Below, piece by piece: positions 26,201 to 34,703 of a DNA stretch of 60,249 nt; position 1 is the first letter of the stretch; the number at the start of each line of letters is the position of its first letter. This stretch comes from Chitinophagaceae bacterium. GTDB taxonomy: Bacteria; Bacteroidota; Bacteroidia; Chitinophagales; Chitinophagaceae. A program made the position numbers and the translations under genes. The DNA is taken from positions 1 through 60,249 of the forward strand of contig JAEUVS010000145.1 of NCBI GenBank assembly GCA_016786745.1, read 5' to 3'. The notes beneath the pieces were generated by a model that worked only from the letters and a program-made list of their open reading frames with translations, was not told the DNA's origin and did no database searches.

Positions 26201-28049
26201 TGCGTTGAAAGAAGTGACGTTTAACGCTACGTCTCCAAACCCCAATTACACCTTCGACCTGCAGGGTATTTACAACCTCGGCGATAGTGCAAAATCGGAG
26301 AACCTCGACATATTTACCAACCTCAAAAACACGAAAATCGACCTGCTTCAAAAGTATTTGTCGGGTGTTTTCAGCGATATTACCGGTTACGCCACTGGTG
26401 TTCTCCGCGTGAGCGGACCGCCAAAAGACCTTGACTACATCGGTTCAATCTGGCTGGCAAATGCCGAGCTCAGAGTCAAGTACACCAACGTATTGTATAA
26501 GATACCTAATGCAAACATTGAAATGAAGGAAGACCGGATAGACTTCGGGAATTTCATGTTTGAAGACGAAAAGAAGAACAGGGGACAGATTACAAAGGGC
26601 ATTCTTTTCCATCGCGGCTTCGATGATTTGTCGTTCGACTTTGCGATGAACACTAACAAGCTCACCGTACTTGCCACAAAAAATACCGGCGCCGACGCTT
26701 ACTACGGTAACGTAGTGGCCAAAGCGAAAATGACGCTTACCGGTCCGCTCGATGACATGAGGATGGATATAGAGGGCGAGCCCGCCGACAGTTCTTCACT
26801 CATCATCAATACAAAGTCCGGAAAAGAAAGTGGCAAGGCAGATTTCATTGTCTGGAAAGTTTATGGTCGCGAGATGGAATCGCGGTTGCCGAAAGGACAA
26901 AGCAACCTCACAGTAAACCTCGATGTTACAGCCAACAACCTGGCGAACATGTACGTGGTGCTCGATGAGGTTACCGGTGATATCATCCAGGCGAACGGAA
27001 GAGGCAACCTGAAAATACAGGCTTCGACCAACGGTGAATTCAACATCACTGGCCGTTACGACATAGACCGTGGTAACTATAATTTCAATTTCGAATCTAT
27101 TTTAAGAAAGCCATTCACCTTAAGAGAAGGTGTAGGTAACTACATACAATGGTCTGGCGATCCGGTCAATGCAACGATAAAAATTGATGCGGAATATGAA
27201 GCGGAGAATGTGAAGTTCAGCGACCTCGGCTCCAGCGATGCCACAACTACACTTAACGCGAACCTGCTGCGGTCAAGGGGAAAAGTATTGGTGGTGGCGA
27301 GCTTATCTGAACAACTGATGGCGCCGGTTATTACCTTCAAGATTGAGCTGCCGAGCAGCAGCCCATTTAAGAACGATGCGGACGCGTTGCGGGTATTGAA
27401 TTTTATACAGAACGACGAAAACGAGCTGAACAAGCAGGTTGCTTTTCTTATCGTGTTTAATAGTTTCGGCCCGCTGTCAACCGCTAACCAGGGAAGCCTG
27501 GCTAATACGGCTTTCGAAGGCATCGTGGTCGGCAGTATTTCGGGAGTGATTTCGAATACCCTGAGCCGTTATGCTTCGAATATTTTCCAGGATATCTTCA
27601 ACGATAAAAGCATTAAAGTAAACTTCAACGCGCAGTTCTACAGTGGCGCGAGCATCCTCGACAATATCAACAGGAGCGTGTTGAATATCGACCGCACGAA
27701 CCTTAACCTTTCGGTCGGAAAAAGCATGTTTAACGAGCGCCTTACTTTCACGTTGGGTAGCGCGGCAGACTTTGGCATTAATTCATCGTATGCTACGAGC
27801 CAGTCGAAGAATCTCCCGTTTTTGCCGAATATATCGGCTGAGTGGAAGGTGACGCCGGATGGAAGATTGGTGCTTACTTTCTTTTACAGGGACACATATA
27901 ACTATCTTACCAATTTTGGCGCGAGAGAAAATCGATCAGGTGCGAGTATCAGCTATCGCCGCGAGTTTGATCATAGCGGGGAGTTGTGGAAGAAGAAAAA
28001 AGTGCAGAAACCTGCTGCGCCCGCACCCGCGACTAATGCCAAGCAGTAA
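23253..28049 (+). CDS. TamB-like translocation/assembly module protein (AsmA superfamily)
   Basis: A giant envelope protein of about 1,598 residues. An N-terminal anchor is followed by a long beta-rich region of AsmA/TamB type repeats and a C-terminal DUF490/TamB domain (RGNLKIQASTNGEFNITGRY, then YNFNFESILRKPFTLREG and NPLSRYASNIFQDIF-like end). Such proteins bridge inner and outer membrane and take part in lipid transport or outer-membrane protein assembly. The first canonical start, TTG 23295, would leave a short anchor without positive charges; CTG 23253 gives MRKFWKISRTVLLILIGLII, a proper signal anchor, and I prefer it. The gene is a single unit with its own promoter. Confidence 0.9.
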   Translation: MRKFWKISRTVLLILIGLIISVWLLIQTTPVQNFLVHQAAKRISNDLNTTVRIRHVDFALFNSMLLEGTLVLDKNKDTLLYAGVVNVNITDWFFFKDKIELKYIGLQDAVFHLNRTDSVWNYQFVLDYFSSPAPAKKQKGIDLNLNRVEFDNISIVQRDQWRGEDMSAFIKAFDLDAREINFNKKLIRISHVDLDRPYFAINDYPGLRPPRVRTTTEDEDSTVNDPLHLRWNIDGWDVQIDMMHIENGLFKTDRKTEREPYKGFDGQHISFAEISGSIEQFKLVSDSIFAEISLGTKERSGFTVSNLSAHLKWHPEAMEFSKLSLKTPESHLTNFFAMRYNTFYDMDDFISKVRMEGNFNNAIISSDDIAYFAPQLADWKKRIQLKGNVKGTVDNLNGKDLIIQAGKDTYLKGNISMAGLPDIGKTYIDFEAENFRTTYNDAVGLVPQLKNVGLKISELEYLKFRGNFTGFLSDFVTYGTLDTKLGTIVTDLNMKLPENQVSRYSGSIKTNEFLLGTLIGNNSVGRFTFQGKVNGSGLNSSSVNAELDGNVQLFEFNGYPYQGITVKGKVAKKLFNGELIAADPNLQAQLNGLVDFSRDIPQFDFDADIAKADLKMLKLMNKDQIDFRGKFSFNFTGDNIDNFLGTARVYDALVLRNGKRISFDSLYVESKILDSNKVITAISNEFDAAIAGEFSINELPAAFQTFLNKYYPSYIEPSKKLLTNENFSFVITTKNVEEYVSLVDPKLTGFNYSTITGRINTKENLLDLNADVPQFNFRNLAFHDVKLKATGTYDNLSMQTDIANIFINDSLNFPGTSIKLKSANDLSDINIKTSANQTLNTANISARVQTLPAGAKVRFLESTFDVNGKNWTIDKDGEIVITDSSVTAKGIKMYNGLQEIQLTSVPSMSGRGSDLKLQLQKVNIGDFTPYLVKSNRIEGLLSGTVTVSEPFKKVRIDMNAEAEEFRLDNDSIGKVSLKGKYYDALKEVTFNATSPNPNYTFDLQGIYNLGDSAKSENLDIFTNLKNTKIDLLQKYLSGVFSDITGYATGVLRVSGPPKDLDYIGSIWLANAELRVKYTNVLYKIPNANIEMKEDRIDFGNFMFEDEKKNRGQITKGILFHRGFDDLSFDFAMNTNKLTVLATKNTGADAYYGNVVAKAKMTLTGPLDDMRMDIEGEPADSSSLIINTKSGKESGKADFIVWKVYGREMESRLPKGQSNLTVNLDVTANNLANMYVVLDEVTGDIIQANGRGNLKIQASTNGEFNITGRYDIDRGNYNFNFESILRKPFTLREGVGNYIQWSGDPVNATIKIDAEYEAENVKFSDLGSSDATTTLNANLLRSRGKVLVVASLSEQLMAPVITFKIELPSSSPFKNDADALRVLNFIQNDENELNKQVAFLIVFNSFGPLSTANQGSLANTAFEGIVVGSISGVISNTLSRYASNIFQDIFNDKSIKVNFNAQFYSGASILDNINRSVLNIDRTNLNLSVGKSMFNERLTFTLGSAADFGINSSYATSQSKNLPFLPNISAEWKVTPDGRLVLTFFYRDTYNYLTNFGARENRSGASISYRREFDHSGELWKKKKVQKPAAPAPATNAKQ

Positions 28050-28064
28050 GATTGTTTTAGGACT

Positions 28065-28221
28065 GATCCCTCACGCTCGCGCCTACGGCGCTCGGTTCGG
28101 GATGACATAAACCCAAAGGCCTAACAGCGCTCGGTTCGGGATGACATAAACCCAAAGGCCTAACAGCGCTCGGTTCGGGATGACAATAACACCCCCGTCA
28201 TCCCGAGCGAAGCGAGGGATC
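28065..28221. repeat. Palindromic repeat cluster with 39-bp tandem duplication
   Basis: Starts with a GATCCCTC...CGGGATGAC element (28065-28106), then a 39-bp unit starting GCGCTCGGTTCGGGATGACA is repeated (starts at 28088, 28127, 28166, the last partial), and ends with an inverted element GTCATCCCGAGCG...GAGGGATC (28197-28221). The two outer elements could fold into one long hairpin. It lies between the convergent TamB-like and ribBA genes and could serve as a bidirectional terminator. Confidence 0.82.
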
Positions 28222-28235
28222 GGCGGAGAAAGACT

Positions 28236-29438
28236 CTACCCCTTCAAAATTTCATGCCCCAGTTTATCCCTCTTCGTCTGAAGATACTTCTGATTATGAG
28301 GATTCGGTTTCACCTCAATAGGCACAGCATCAACTATCTCTATTCCATAACCTAACAAAGCTGCCCGTTTCTTCGGATTATTGCTCATCAACCTCAGCTT
28401 GGTTATCCCGAGATGACGAAGCATCTGCGCTCCAATACCGTAATCTCTTTTATCCATCGGAAAGCCGAGATGCAGGTTAGCCTCTACCGTATCCATCCCG
28501 TTCTCCTGTAGTTTATACGCCCGCAATTTGTTCACGAGGCCAATCCCCCTTCCCTCCTGGTTCATATAAAGTATCGCACCCTTTCCTTCCTTTTCCACCA
28601 TCTGCATGGCGGCATGCAACTGCTCGCCGCAATCGCAACGAAGTGATCCAAGGATGTCGCCGGTAAAGCACGATGAATGCACGCGAACAAGAATCGGTTC
28701 ATCTTTTTCCCACGTTCCCTTAATTAAAGCAAGATGTTCATTAGCTGTTCCTTTCTCACTGAAGGCCACTAGTTTAAAGTCTCCGTATTTAGTGGGCATC
28801 TCAACCCTGACTATTTCTTCGATGAGGGTATCGGATTTAAGCCTGTACTCAATTAATTCTTTAATAGAAATCAGCTTCAGGTCGAACCTCTTTGCTATTT
28901 CGCGCAGCTCTGGCAGCCTCGCCATCGTACCATCTTCATTCATTATTTCCACTAGCACACCAGCGGGTTCGAAGCCGGCAAACTTCGCGAGGTCGATTGT
29001 TGCTTCTGTATGACCCGCCCTTCTCAACACACCACCTTTCTTGGCGCGGAGCGGGAAGATATGTCCCGGCCGGCCGAGATCTTCGGGCTTCGTTACAGGA
29101 TCAATAAGGGCTTTAATTGTTTTTGCACGGTCGTGCGCTGAAATTCCTGTGGTGCACCCATGACCCAGAAGGTCAACTGATACGGTGAACGCAGTTTCAT
29201 GCAGTGCGGTATTATTATTCACCATCAGGTCGAGCTGAAGTTCGTCGCACCGGTCCTCAATGAGGGGAACACAGATAAGGCCACGGCCGTATTTGCTCAT
29301 GAAGTTCACCATCTCCGGTGTAACATTCCTGGCTGCCGTTAAAAAATCGCCTTCATTTTCACGCTCTTCGTCATCAACAACTATTACCAGCTTCCCGGAT
29401 CGTATGTCCTCTATAGCGCTTTGTATCGAATCGAGCAT
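28236..29438 (-). CDS. ribBA: Bifunctional DHBP synthase / GTP cyclohydrolase II
   Basis: Supplies both precursors of riboflavin. The N-terminal DHBP synthase domain (about 1-205) has [53 protein letters not shown] and HTEATIDLA. The C-terminal GTP cyclohydrolase II domain has the zinc cysteines in [20 protein letters not shown] and the motif [17 protein letters not shown]. The length of 400 residues is normal. Both active sites look intact. No other rib gene is close. It has its own promoter (TAACTTTG at 29460-29453); I see no FMN riboswitch in the short leader. Confidence 0.96.
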   Translation of the reverse strand: MLDSIQSAIEDIRSGKLVIVVDDEERENEGDFLTAARNVTPEMVNFMSKYGRGLICVPLIEDRCDELQLDLMVNNNTALHETAFTVSVDLLGHGCTTGISAHDRAKTIKALIDPVTKPEDLGRPGHIFPLRAKKGGVLRRAGHTEATIDLAKFAGFEPAGVLVEIMNEDGTMARLPELREIAKRFDLKLISIKELIEYRLKSDTLIEEIVRVEMPTKYGDFKLVAFSEKGTANEHLALIKGTWEKDEPILVRVHSSCFTGDILGSLRCDCGEQLHAAMQMVEKEGKGAILYMNQEGRGIGLVNKLRAYKLQENGMDTVEANLHLGFPMDKRDYGIGAQMLRHLGITKLRLMSNNPKKRAALLGYGIEIVDAVPIEVKPNPHNQKYLQTKRDKLGHEILKG

Positions 29439-29452
29439 TCTTGGGTTTTATG

Positions 29453-29484
29453 CAAAGTTAGGCTGAAAGTGCCACCTTTACAAT
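29453..29484 (-). promoter_or_regulatory. Promoter of ribBA
   Basis: Read on the minus strand: ATTG (29484-29481), 20 bp, TAACTTTG (29460-29453). The predicted start is near 29448, giving a leader of about 10 nt before ATG 29438. Confidence 0.6.
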
Positions 29485-29556
29485 TTGTTAATGGGTCCTT
29501 AAAGACTGTCGACACGCTAATGTGTTTTCTTTGCAAAACATTCAAACCATATCGAG

Positions 29557-32500
29557 ATGAAAAGCGGAAAATTGATCCTGCTCCTGGCGTTTTTCCTGGT
29601 TCCTGTGTTGTTGCATGCACAGGTCACCACCAGCAGCATAAGCGGCACCATAAGATCAGGAAATGAAACACTCACCGGCGCGACAGTGAAAGCCACCCAC
29701 GAGCCTACCGGTACCACCTATAGCACCAGTTCTCTCACAGGCGGCATTTTCAATCTTGTCAATCTTATCCCCGGAGGACCATACAAACTCGAAGTCTCGT
29801 TTGTTGGATATCAAACTTATATACAGGACAGCCTTTATTTTGCTTTAGGCGAAAATACCCGGGTAGATGTACCAATGATCGCCACTGCTGCAGGATTAAC
29901 CGAAGTGGTCGTTACGGGAACATCTGCGGCCAGGAGAAAGACCGGTGCATCGACTGGTATCAGTCGCCAGACAATAGCCGCGCTGCCAACATTGAGCAGG
30001 TCGATACAGGATTACACAAGGTTAACACCCCAGGCTAATGGCAATTCATTTGGAGGGGTAAACAACAGGTTCAACAATATCACCATCGACGGCGCAGTGA
30101 ACAATGATGTATTCGGACTGGCATCCACTGGCACACCTGGCGGCCAGGCATCCACAACGCCTATTTCGCTTGATGCGATCCAGGAAATACAGGTGGTTCT
30201 TGCGCCATACGATATCACCTTCGGAAATTTTACAGGAGGGGGCGTGAATGCTGTCACCCGCTCCGGAACAAACAGGCTGGAAGGATCGGCTTATTATTTT
30301 GTAAGAAATGAAGGAACCGTCGGAAAGGATCCCATCTCCAAAATAAAGACAACAGACTTCAGCGATAAACAATACGGACTGCGGCTCGGGGGCCCGATTA
30401 TAAAAAACAAACTCTTCTTTTTTGTAAACGGTGAACTGGCCCGAAGAAATGCTCCCACCCTTTTTAACGCAGGTGAAAATGGTTCTGCCATCACTTCCGA
30501 AGAAGCGACCCAATTGTCGAGCTTCCTGCAAAGCGCTTACAACTACGATGCGGGCACGGCTGCTCCATTCGATGCCAAAACGCAAAGCGATAAAATATTC
30601 AGCCGCATCGATTGGAACATCAATGAAACGCACCGGCTCACCGTGCGCCATAATTATATAAAAGCGTTCGACGACAATATCACAAGGTCAAACACGCTGT
30701 TCAGGTTTGGAAACAACGTTTACCGGTTTAACAATAAACAAAACATTACGGTAGCGGAGCTAAGAAGCAGGTTTTCCAACCGTATTTCAAATAACCTTAT
30801 AATCGGCGTTCACCGCATAAGGGATTACAGGAGCGTTTACGGCAGATTGTTTCCTTCTATAGAAATTACAAAAGGGCCGGCTACGATCCAGGTCGGGTCC
30901 GAAAGAAGTTCCACGGCGAATGAACTGGACCAGGATATCATTGAGATTACCGACAACGTGAAACTGTTTAAAGGCATCCATACTTTCACATTCGGAACGC
31001 ACAACGAATTCTTTAAGTTCAGGAACCTGTTTATAAACAACTTCAACGGCCGGTGGAGGTTTTCATCGTTCAACGATTTTTTCATCAATAATCCACGGCA
31101 GGTAGATGTAACCTATTCGAATGTGCCGGGCGTTGAAAAACCTTCCAGCGAGTTTAAGGCATCACAACTCGGATTCTATGCCCAGGATGAAATTCAACTC
31201 AATCCACAATTCAGGCTGACAGCAGGGTTGCGGGTAGACATCCCCGTTATTAACAGCCGCCCGGGCTTTAACGCGGTCGTGGATTCTACCTTCAATGGCG
31301 AATACTCCACTACCAATATTCCGACGGGGCAGCTTTTATGGTCGCCCCGCGTGGGATTTAATTGGGATGTGGAAGGCGACAGGCGCATGATAATAAGAGG
31401 TGGCGCCGGTGTGTTCAGCGGCAGGGCCCCTTTTGTGTGGGTATCGAACCAGTTTGCGAATTCGGGTTTGCTGTTGAATTCGATAAGTGTTTCGGACAAT
31501 TCCAATACCCCGGAAAATGAAGTGAACAATGGAAACGGGTTCGAACCTGATCCCGGTCAGCAGTCGACCGTAGGTAGCGCGAGCCGGAATTTTGAGGTGA
31601 ACCTGATGTCTAAAGATTTCAAGTTGCCGCAGGTGTTCAGGGTGAACCTGGCTACCGACATCAGGCTTCCCGGCGATATCATGGCCACCTTCGAAGCGAT
31701 GTATTCCAAAACCATCAACAATGTATTGTACCAGGATATCAACCTGGCGGATCCCGTAGGTATAGCAGATCCTGAATTTTACAATGGGGCCGATAGAAGG
31801 ATCGCATATGCGCCGTCGAGCAGTGCGCGGAGAAAGAATCCGTCGATTACCAATGCGATACTTGTTTCGAACACCAATAAAGGATATGCTTACAACCTTA
31901 CCGCGCAGTTCAGCAAAACATGGAAGAATGTTTACGCTTCGTTAGCTTATAATCATAACGATGCGGCTGATATTAACAGTGGGTTGAGTTCAACGGCGCT
32001 TTCGAACTGGGAATTTGTACAGGTGGTGGGCGATCCCAACAATCCGCCACTTGCCACTTCAGCCTATGCACTTACACACAGGTTTACTGGTGTGGTGTCG
32101 TTTAACCTCAGGTACACGAAATATTTGAGGACGTCGGTGGCTTTCTTTTATTCGGGCAATTCCGGCCAGCGGTTCTCGTATCTGGTTAACGGTGATCTTA
32201 ACAGTGATGGCAGATTTGGAAATGACCTTATGTACGTGCCGAACAATCCGTCTGAAATAAAATTTGTTGATTTTTTGAACGCCGACAAATCAGTGCGATA
32301 CACGGCTGCGGAACAGGCAGCGGCGTTTGAGGATTATGTGAATGGTGATAAATATCTCAGCAGCCGCCGCGGGCAGTATACTGAGAGGAATGGAAGCTCC
32401 ACACCATGGGAGCATGTGATTGATATGCGCATTGCGCAGGACTTTTTTATTACCAAAAACGATAACAGGCATACACTGCAGGTAACGTTTGATATTTTTA

Positions 32501-32694
32501 ATCTTACGAATCTTATCAACAGAACATGGGGCAGGCAGTATACTGTAACGAACCAGGCGTTCAGCATGCTGGCGACGTCGCCCTCCAGTGACCCGGAAAA
32601 GGGTTTTAATTATGTTCCGGGATCCGTGCCGTGGAGTATGTCATTTGCTTCAAGGTTCCAGGGACAACTGGGATTGAGGTATAGTTTTAATTGA
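29557..32694 (+). CDS. TonB-dependent receptor with carboxypeptidase-regulatory-like domain
   Basis: A 1,045-residue outer-membrane receptor. Signal peptide MKSGKLILLLAFFLVPVLLH, with cleavage after AQ. The N-terminal Ig-like domain (about 27-115) has SSISGTIRSGNETLTGATVK and a repeat of the carboxypeptidase-regulatory type; the plug (about 115-230) has LSRSIQDYTRLTPQANG and the NNRFNNITIDGAVNN block; the barrel ends in GLRYSFN with terminal Phe-Asn. This is the Oar-like class rather than the SusC class: no SusD gene follows. Ligand unknown. It is followed directly by a repeat, then the convergent esterase gene. Confidence 0.94.
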   Translation: MKSGKLILLLAFFLVPVLLHAQVTTSSISGTIRSGNETLTGATVKATHEPTGTTYSTSSLTGGIFNLVNLIPGGPYKLEVSFVGYQTYIQDSLYFALGENTRVDVPMIATAAGLTEVVVTGTSAARRKTGASTGISRQTIAALPTLSRSIQDYTRLTPQANGNSFGGVNNRFNNITIDGAVNNDVFGLASTGTPGGQASTTPISLDAIQEIQVVLAPYDITFGNFTGGGVNAVTRSGTNRLEGSAYYFVRNEGTVGKDPISKIKTTDFSDKQYGLRLGGPIIKNKLFFFVNGELARRNAPTLFNAGENGSAITSEEATQLSSFLQSAYNYDAGTAAPFDAKTQSDKIFSRIDWNINETHRLTVRHNYIKAFDDNITRSNTLFRFGNNVYRFNNKQNITVAELRSRFSNRISNNLIIGVHRIRDYRSVYGRLFPSIEITKGPATIQVGSERSSTANELDQDIIEITDNVKLFKGIHTFTFGTHNEFFKFRNLFINNFNGRWRFSSFNDFFINNPRQVDVTYSNVPGVEKPSSEFKASQLGFYAQDEIQLNPQFRLTAGLRVDIPVINSRPGFNAVVDSTFNGEYSTTNIPTGQLLWSPRVGFNWDVEGDRRMIIRGGAGVFSGRAPFVWVSNQFANSGLLLNSISVSDNSNTPENEVNNGNGFEPDPGQQSTVGSASRNFEVNLMSKDFKLPQVFRVNLATDIRLPGDIMATFEAMYSKTINNVLYQDINLADPVGIADPEFYNGADRRIAYAPSSSARRKNPSITNAILVSNTNKGYAYNLTAQFSKTWKNVYASLAYNHNDAADINSGLSSTALSNWEFVQVVGDPNNPPLATSAYALTHRFTGVVSFNLRYTKYLRTSVAFFYSGNSGQRFSYLVNGDLNSDGRFGNDLMYVPNNPSEIKFVDFLNADKSVRYTAAEQAAAFEDYVNGDKYLSSRRGQYTERNGSSTPWEHVIDMRIAQDFFITKNDNRHTLQVTFDIFNLTNLINRTWGRQYTVTNQAFSMLATSPSSDPEKGFNYVPGSVPWSMSFASRFQGQLGLRYSFN

Positions 32695-32701
32695 CGCGAA
32701 G

Positions 32702-32754
32702 CGTCATCCCGAGCCCATTCGGCTAACGCCTCAGGGTAAACTCCGCGAGGGATC
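32702..32754. repeat. Palindromic repeat, GTCATCCCGAGC...GAGGGATC type, with insert
   Basis: Left half GTCATCCCGAGC and right half GCGAGGGATC are separated by about 31 bp instead of the usual 3, the insert reading GGCTAACGCCTCAGGGTAAA and neighbours. The esterase gene ends within it: its residues ADPSRSLP and TGA stop are read from the repeat. Confidence 0.7.
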
Positions 32755-33606
32755 TGCGGAGTACGCCCACTTCAAAAAATGCGGTAACGCCTTCGCCCAC
32801 GAGGGCACATCATGCCTGCCTTCGGGCATCTGCAGATAACTCAAATTTTTTCCTTCCCTGTATCCTTTCCTCACAAGAATCCGCATGAGGTCAAGCGTGT
32901 CGTCAATAGAATCTATTACTCCATTTTTATTTCTGTCCTCCATCTCATCCATCTCTCCACATTCAAAGAAAAAGGTCATCCCGGGGCGCATGTCGGATTC
33001 AGCGATTTGCTTATGCATCATCCGGTGTTTCCACGGATCGTAATCCTTGTCGTCTTTGTCGACGGATCTCCACCATAGTGATCCTGAAAAAACAGCGGTC
33101 ATGGAAAAAATTTCCGGGTGATGCCAGGAGATATCCAATGCACTTAATCCTCCGAGGGAAAATCCGGCAAATCCTTTTTCAGTGAAATTTATCCCGGGGA
33201 ATTGGTTGATGATAAAAGGCAACAATTCTTTAATGATAAATTTCTCATATGATGAAGCCTTCGCGCCCCAGCCCTTGTAATCGGGACCGGTAATCATACC
33301 GTATTCGTTCTTTCTGTCGGCTCCGCAATGGATGCCTGCAACAATAAGCGGCCTCAGGTTCAGCTTCTGCAATATTTTTGAGAAATCCATTGTTACAAGG
33401 TCCTGTCCATCGTTCACTAACAGCAAGCTGCAGTTACTCGCTTCGGGGTCTGTTTTATAGAAATCCAACTTCACTGTTCGCTTAAGGTGTCGTGATTGTA
33501 GTTCGCCCGATTGGGTTAGTAAATCGTCTGCTTTTTCTATTTCCATGCGCGAATATTCAATTTTTTTATTCAACACTGTTCCGATAAATTTGGTTACTAC
33601 CTGCAT
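32731..33606 (-). CDS. Alpha/beta hydrolase, esterase family
   Basis: A 291-residue serine esterase of the putative-esterase (esterase D / enterochelin-esterase-like) type, with no signal peptide. The nucleophile lies in GFAGFSLGGLSALDI (GxSxGG), with an oxyanion-side HCGADRKNEYG block, a late acidic residue in the NKNGVIDSIDDTLDL region and the likely catalytic His in EGRHDVPSWAKALPHFL. Start ATG 33606. It is divergent from the ATP-grasp gene, with 143 bp between them. Esterases of this type next to ATP-grasp/GCS2 pairs could hydrolyse the product or an activated precursor. Its extreme C-terminus is encoded by a repeat. Confidence 0.88.
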   Translation of the reverse strand: MQVVTKFIGTVLNKKIEYSRMEIEKADDLLTQSGELQSRHLKRTVKLDFYKTDPEASNCSLLLVNDGQDLVTMDFSKILQKLNLRPLIVAGIHCGADRKNEYGMITGPDYKGWGAKASSYEKFIIKELLPFIINQFPGINFTEKGFAGFSLGGLSALDISWHHPEIFSMTAVFSGSLWWRSVDKDDKDYDPWKHRMMHKQIAESDMRPGMTFFFECGEMDEMEDRNKNGVIDSIDDTLDLMRILVRKGYREGKNLSYLQMPEGRHDVPSWAKALPHFLKWAYSADPSRSLP

Positions 33607-33749
33607 TAGAAATATTCATACCATCAATGTTGTTCATAATGAAAGAAAAGGAGCCTTTTTGGAGTTGAAAGATGATCTTTCGGGATTGTAAAATGTAAAG
33701 TTGCGCCACGAGCCAGTAAAACTAAAAAACCTCTGCAAAAACTACCAGC

Positions 33750-34703
33750 ATGAAAAAAATAGGAATCCTTTTCGGACAGGAAAGAAGCTTCCCAATGGCA
33801 TTTATCGAACGGGTGAACAGCAAAAACATAGAAGGAATCGAAGCCGAACCAGTAAGAATAGACAAAGTGCCACAGGCCGACTCCGGCGAATACGCTGTAA
33901 TCGTAGACCGCATCTCGCAAGACGTGCCCTTCTACCGCGCGTACCTCAAAAACGCAGCAATAAGCGGCGCCGCCGTCATCAACAACCCATTCTGGTGGAG
34001 CGCCGACGAAAAATTCTTCAACAACGCCCTCGCCACAAAAATCGGCGTGCCCGTACCAAAAACAGTCATCCTGCCCTCACGCGAAATCCCTCCCGACACT
34101 TCGAATCAATCTTTCAGCAACCTCGCCTATCCATTGGACTGGGAAGGAATTTTCAACTACGTAGGCTTTCCCGCTTACATGAAACCATTCGCAGGAGGCG
34201 GCTGGAAAAACGTGTACAAGCTCAGCGACATGGACGATTTCTACTACAAACACGGAGAAACGGGCCAGCTCGTAATGCTCCTGCAGGAAGAAATTCACTT
34301 CGAACAATATTACAGGTGTTATTGTATAGGCGGCAAGCACGTACGTATTATGGCCTACGAGCCACGAAACCCGCATCACCTGCGCTACCAAAGCGATTTT
34401 AACCCGGGCCACGACCTCCTGAAACAAATGGAAGAAATTGTAATCAAACTAAACAAATACCTCGGATACGATTTCAATACTGTTGAACTCGCGGTGCGCG
34501 ACGGCGTTCCCTACGCGATAGACTTTTGCAATCCCGCCCCCGATGCCGAAAAAACAAGCGTTGGCGACGATAACTTCGACTGGGTTGTAGAAACCGCCGC
34601 GAACTATGCAATCGAACGGGCGATGGAACATCAACCGGGTGCAGACAACCTCACCTGGGGAGAATTTGTAAAACGGTCGGTTGCGAAACAACCATTGACA
34701 TGA
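33750..34703 (+). CDS. ATP-grasp ligase (RimK-like fold)
   Basis: A 317-residue cytosolic ligase. It starts MKKIGILFGQERSFPMAFIE; the pre-ATP-grasp region runs to about 120. The nucleotide lysine is in PAYMKPFAGGGWKNVYKL, the second lobe in MLLQEEIHFEQYYRCYCIGG, and the metal Glu/Asn pair in NTVELAVRDGVPYAIDFCNP. ATP-grasp enzymes activate a carboxylate as acyl phosphate and join it to an amine or thiol. The YbdK-type ligase gene overlaps it by 4 bp, so the two are translationally coupled and likely act in the same pathway. Substrates are unknown. Confidence 0.85.
   Translation: MKKIGILFGQERSFPMAFIERVNSKNIEGIEAEPVRIDKVPQADSGEYAVIVDRISQDVPFYRAYLKNAAISGAAVINNPFWWSADEKFFNNALATKIGVPVPKTVILPSREIPPDTSNQSFSNLAYPLDWEGIFNYVGFPAYMKPFAGGGWKNVYKLSDMDDFYYKHGETGQLVMLLQEEIHFEQYYRCYCIGGKHVRIMAYEPRNPHHLRYQSDFNPGHDLLKQMEEIVIKLNKYLGYDFNTVELAVRDGVPYAIDFCNPAPDAEKTSVGDDNFDWVVETAANYAIERAMEHQPGADNLTWGEFVKRSVAKQPLT

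Noticed and set aside
28065..28221. Insertion sequence or transposon end
   Set aside because: There is no transposase frame, no clear target-site duplication, and the element recurs as a short palindrome elsewhere.
29439..29556. FMN riboswitch in front of ribBA
   Set aside because: The predicted leader is about 10 nt and the gap lacks the conserved FMN aptamer elements.
29557..32694. SusC/SusD polysaccharide utilisation locus
   Set aside because: No SusD-like gene follows the receptor, and the neighbours are a divergent ribBA and a convergent esterase.
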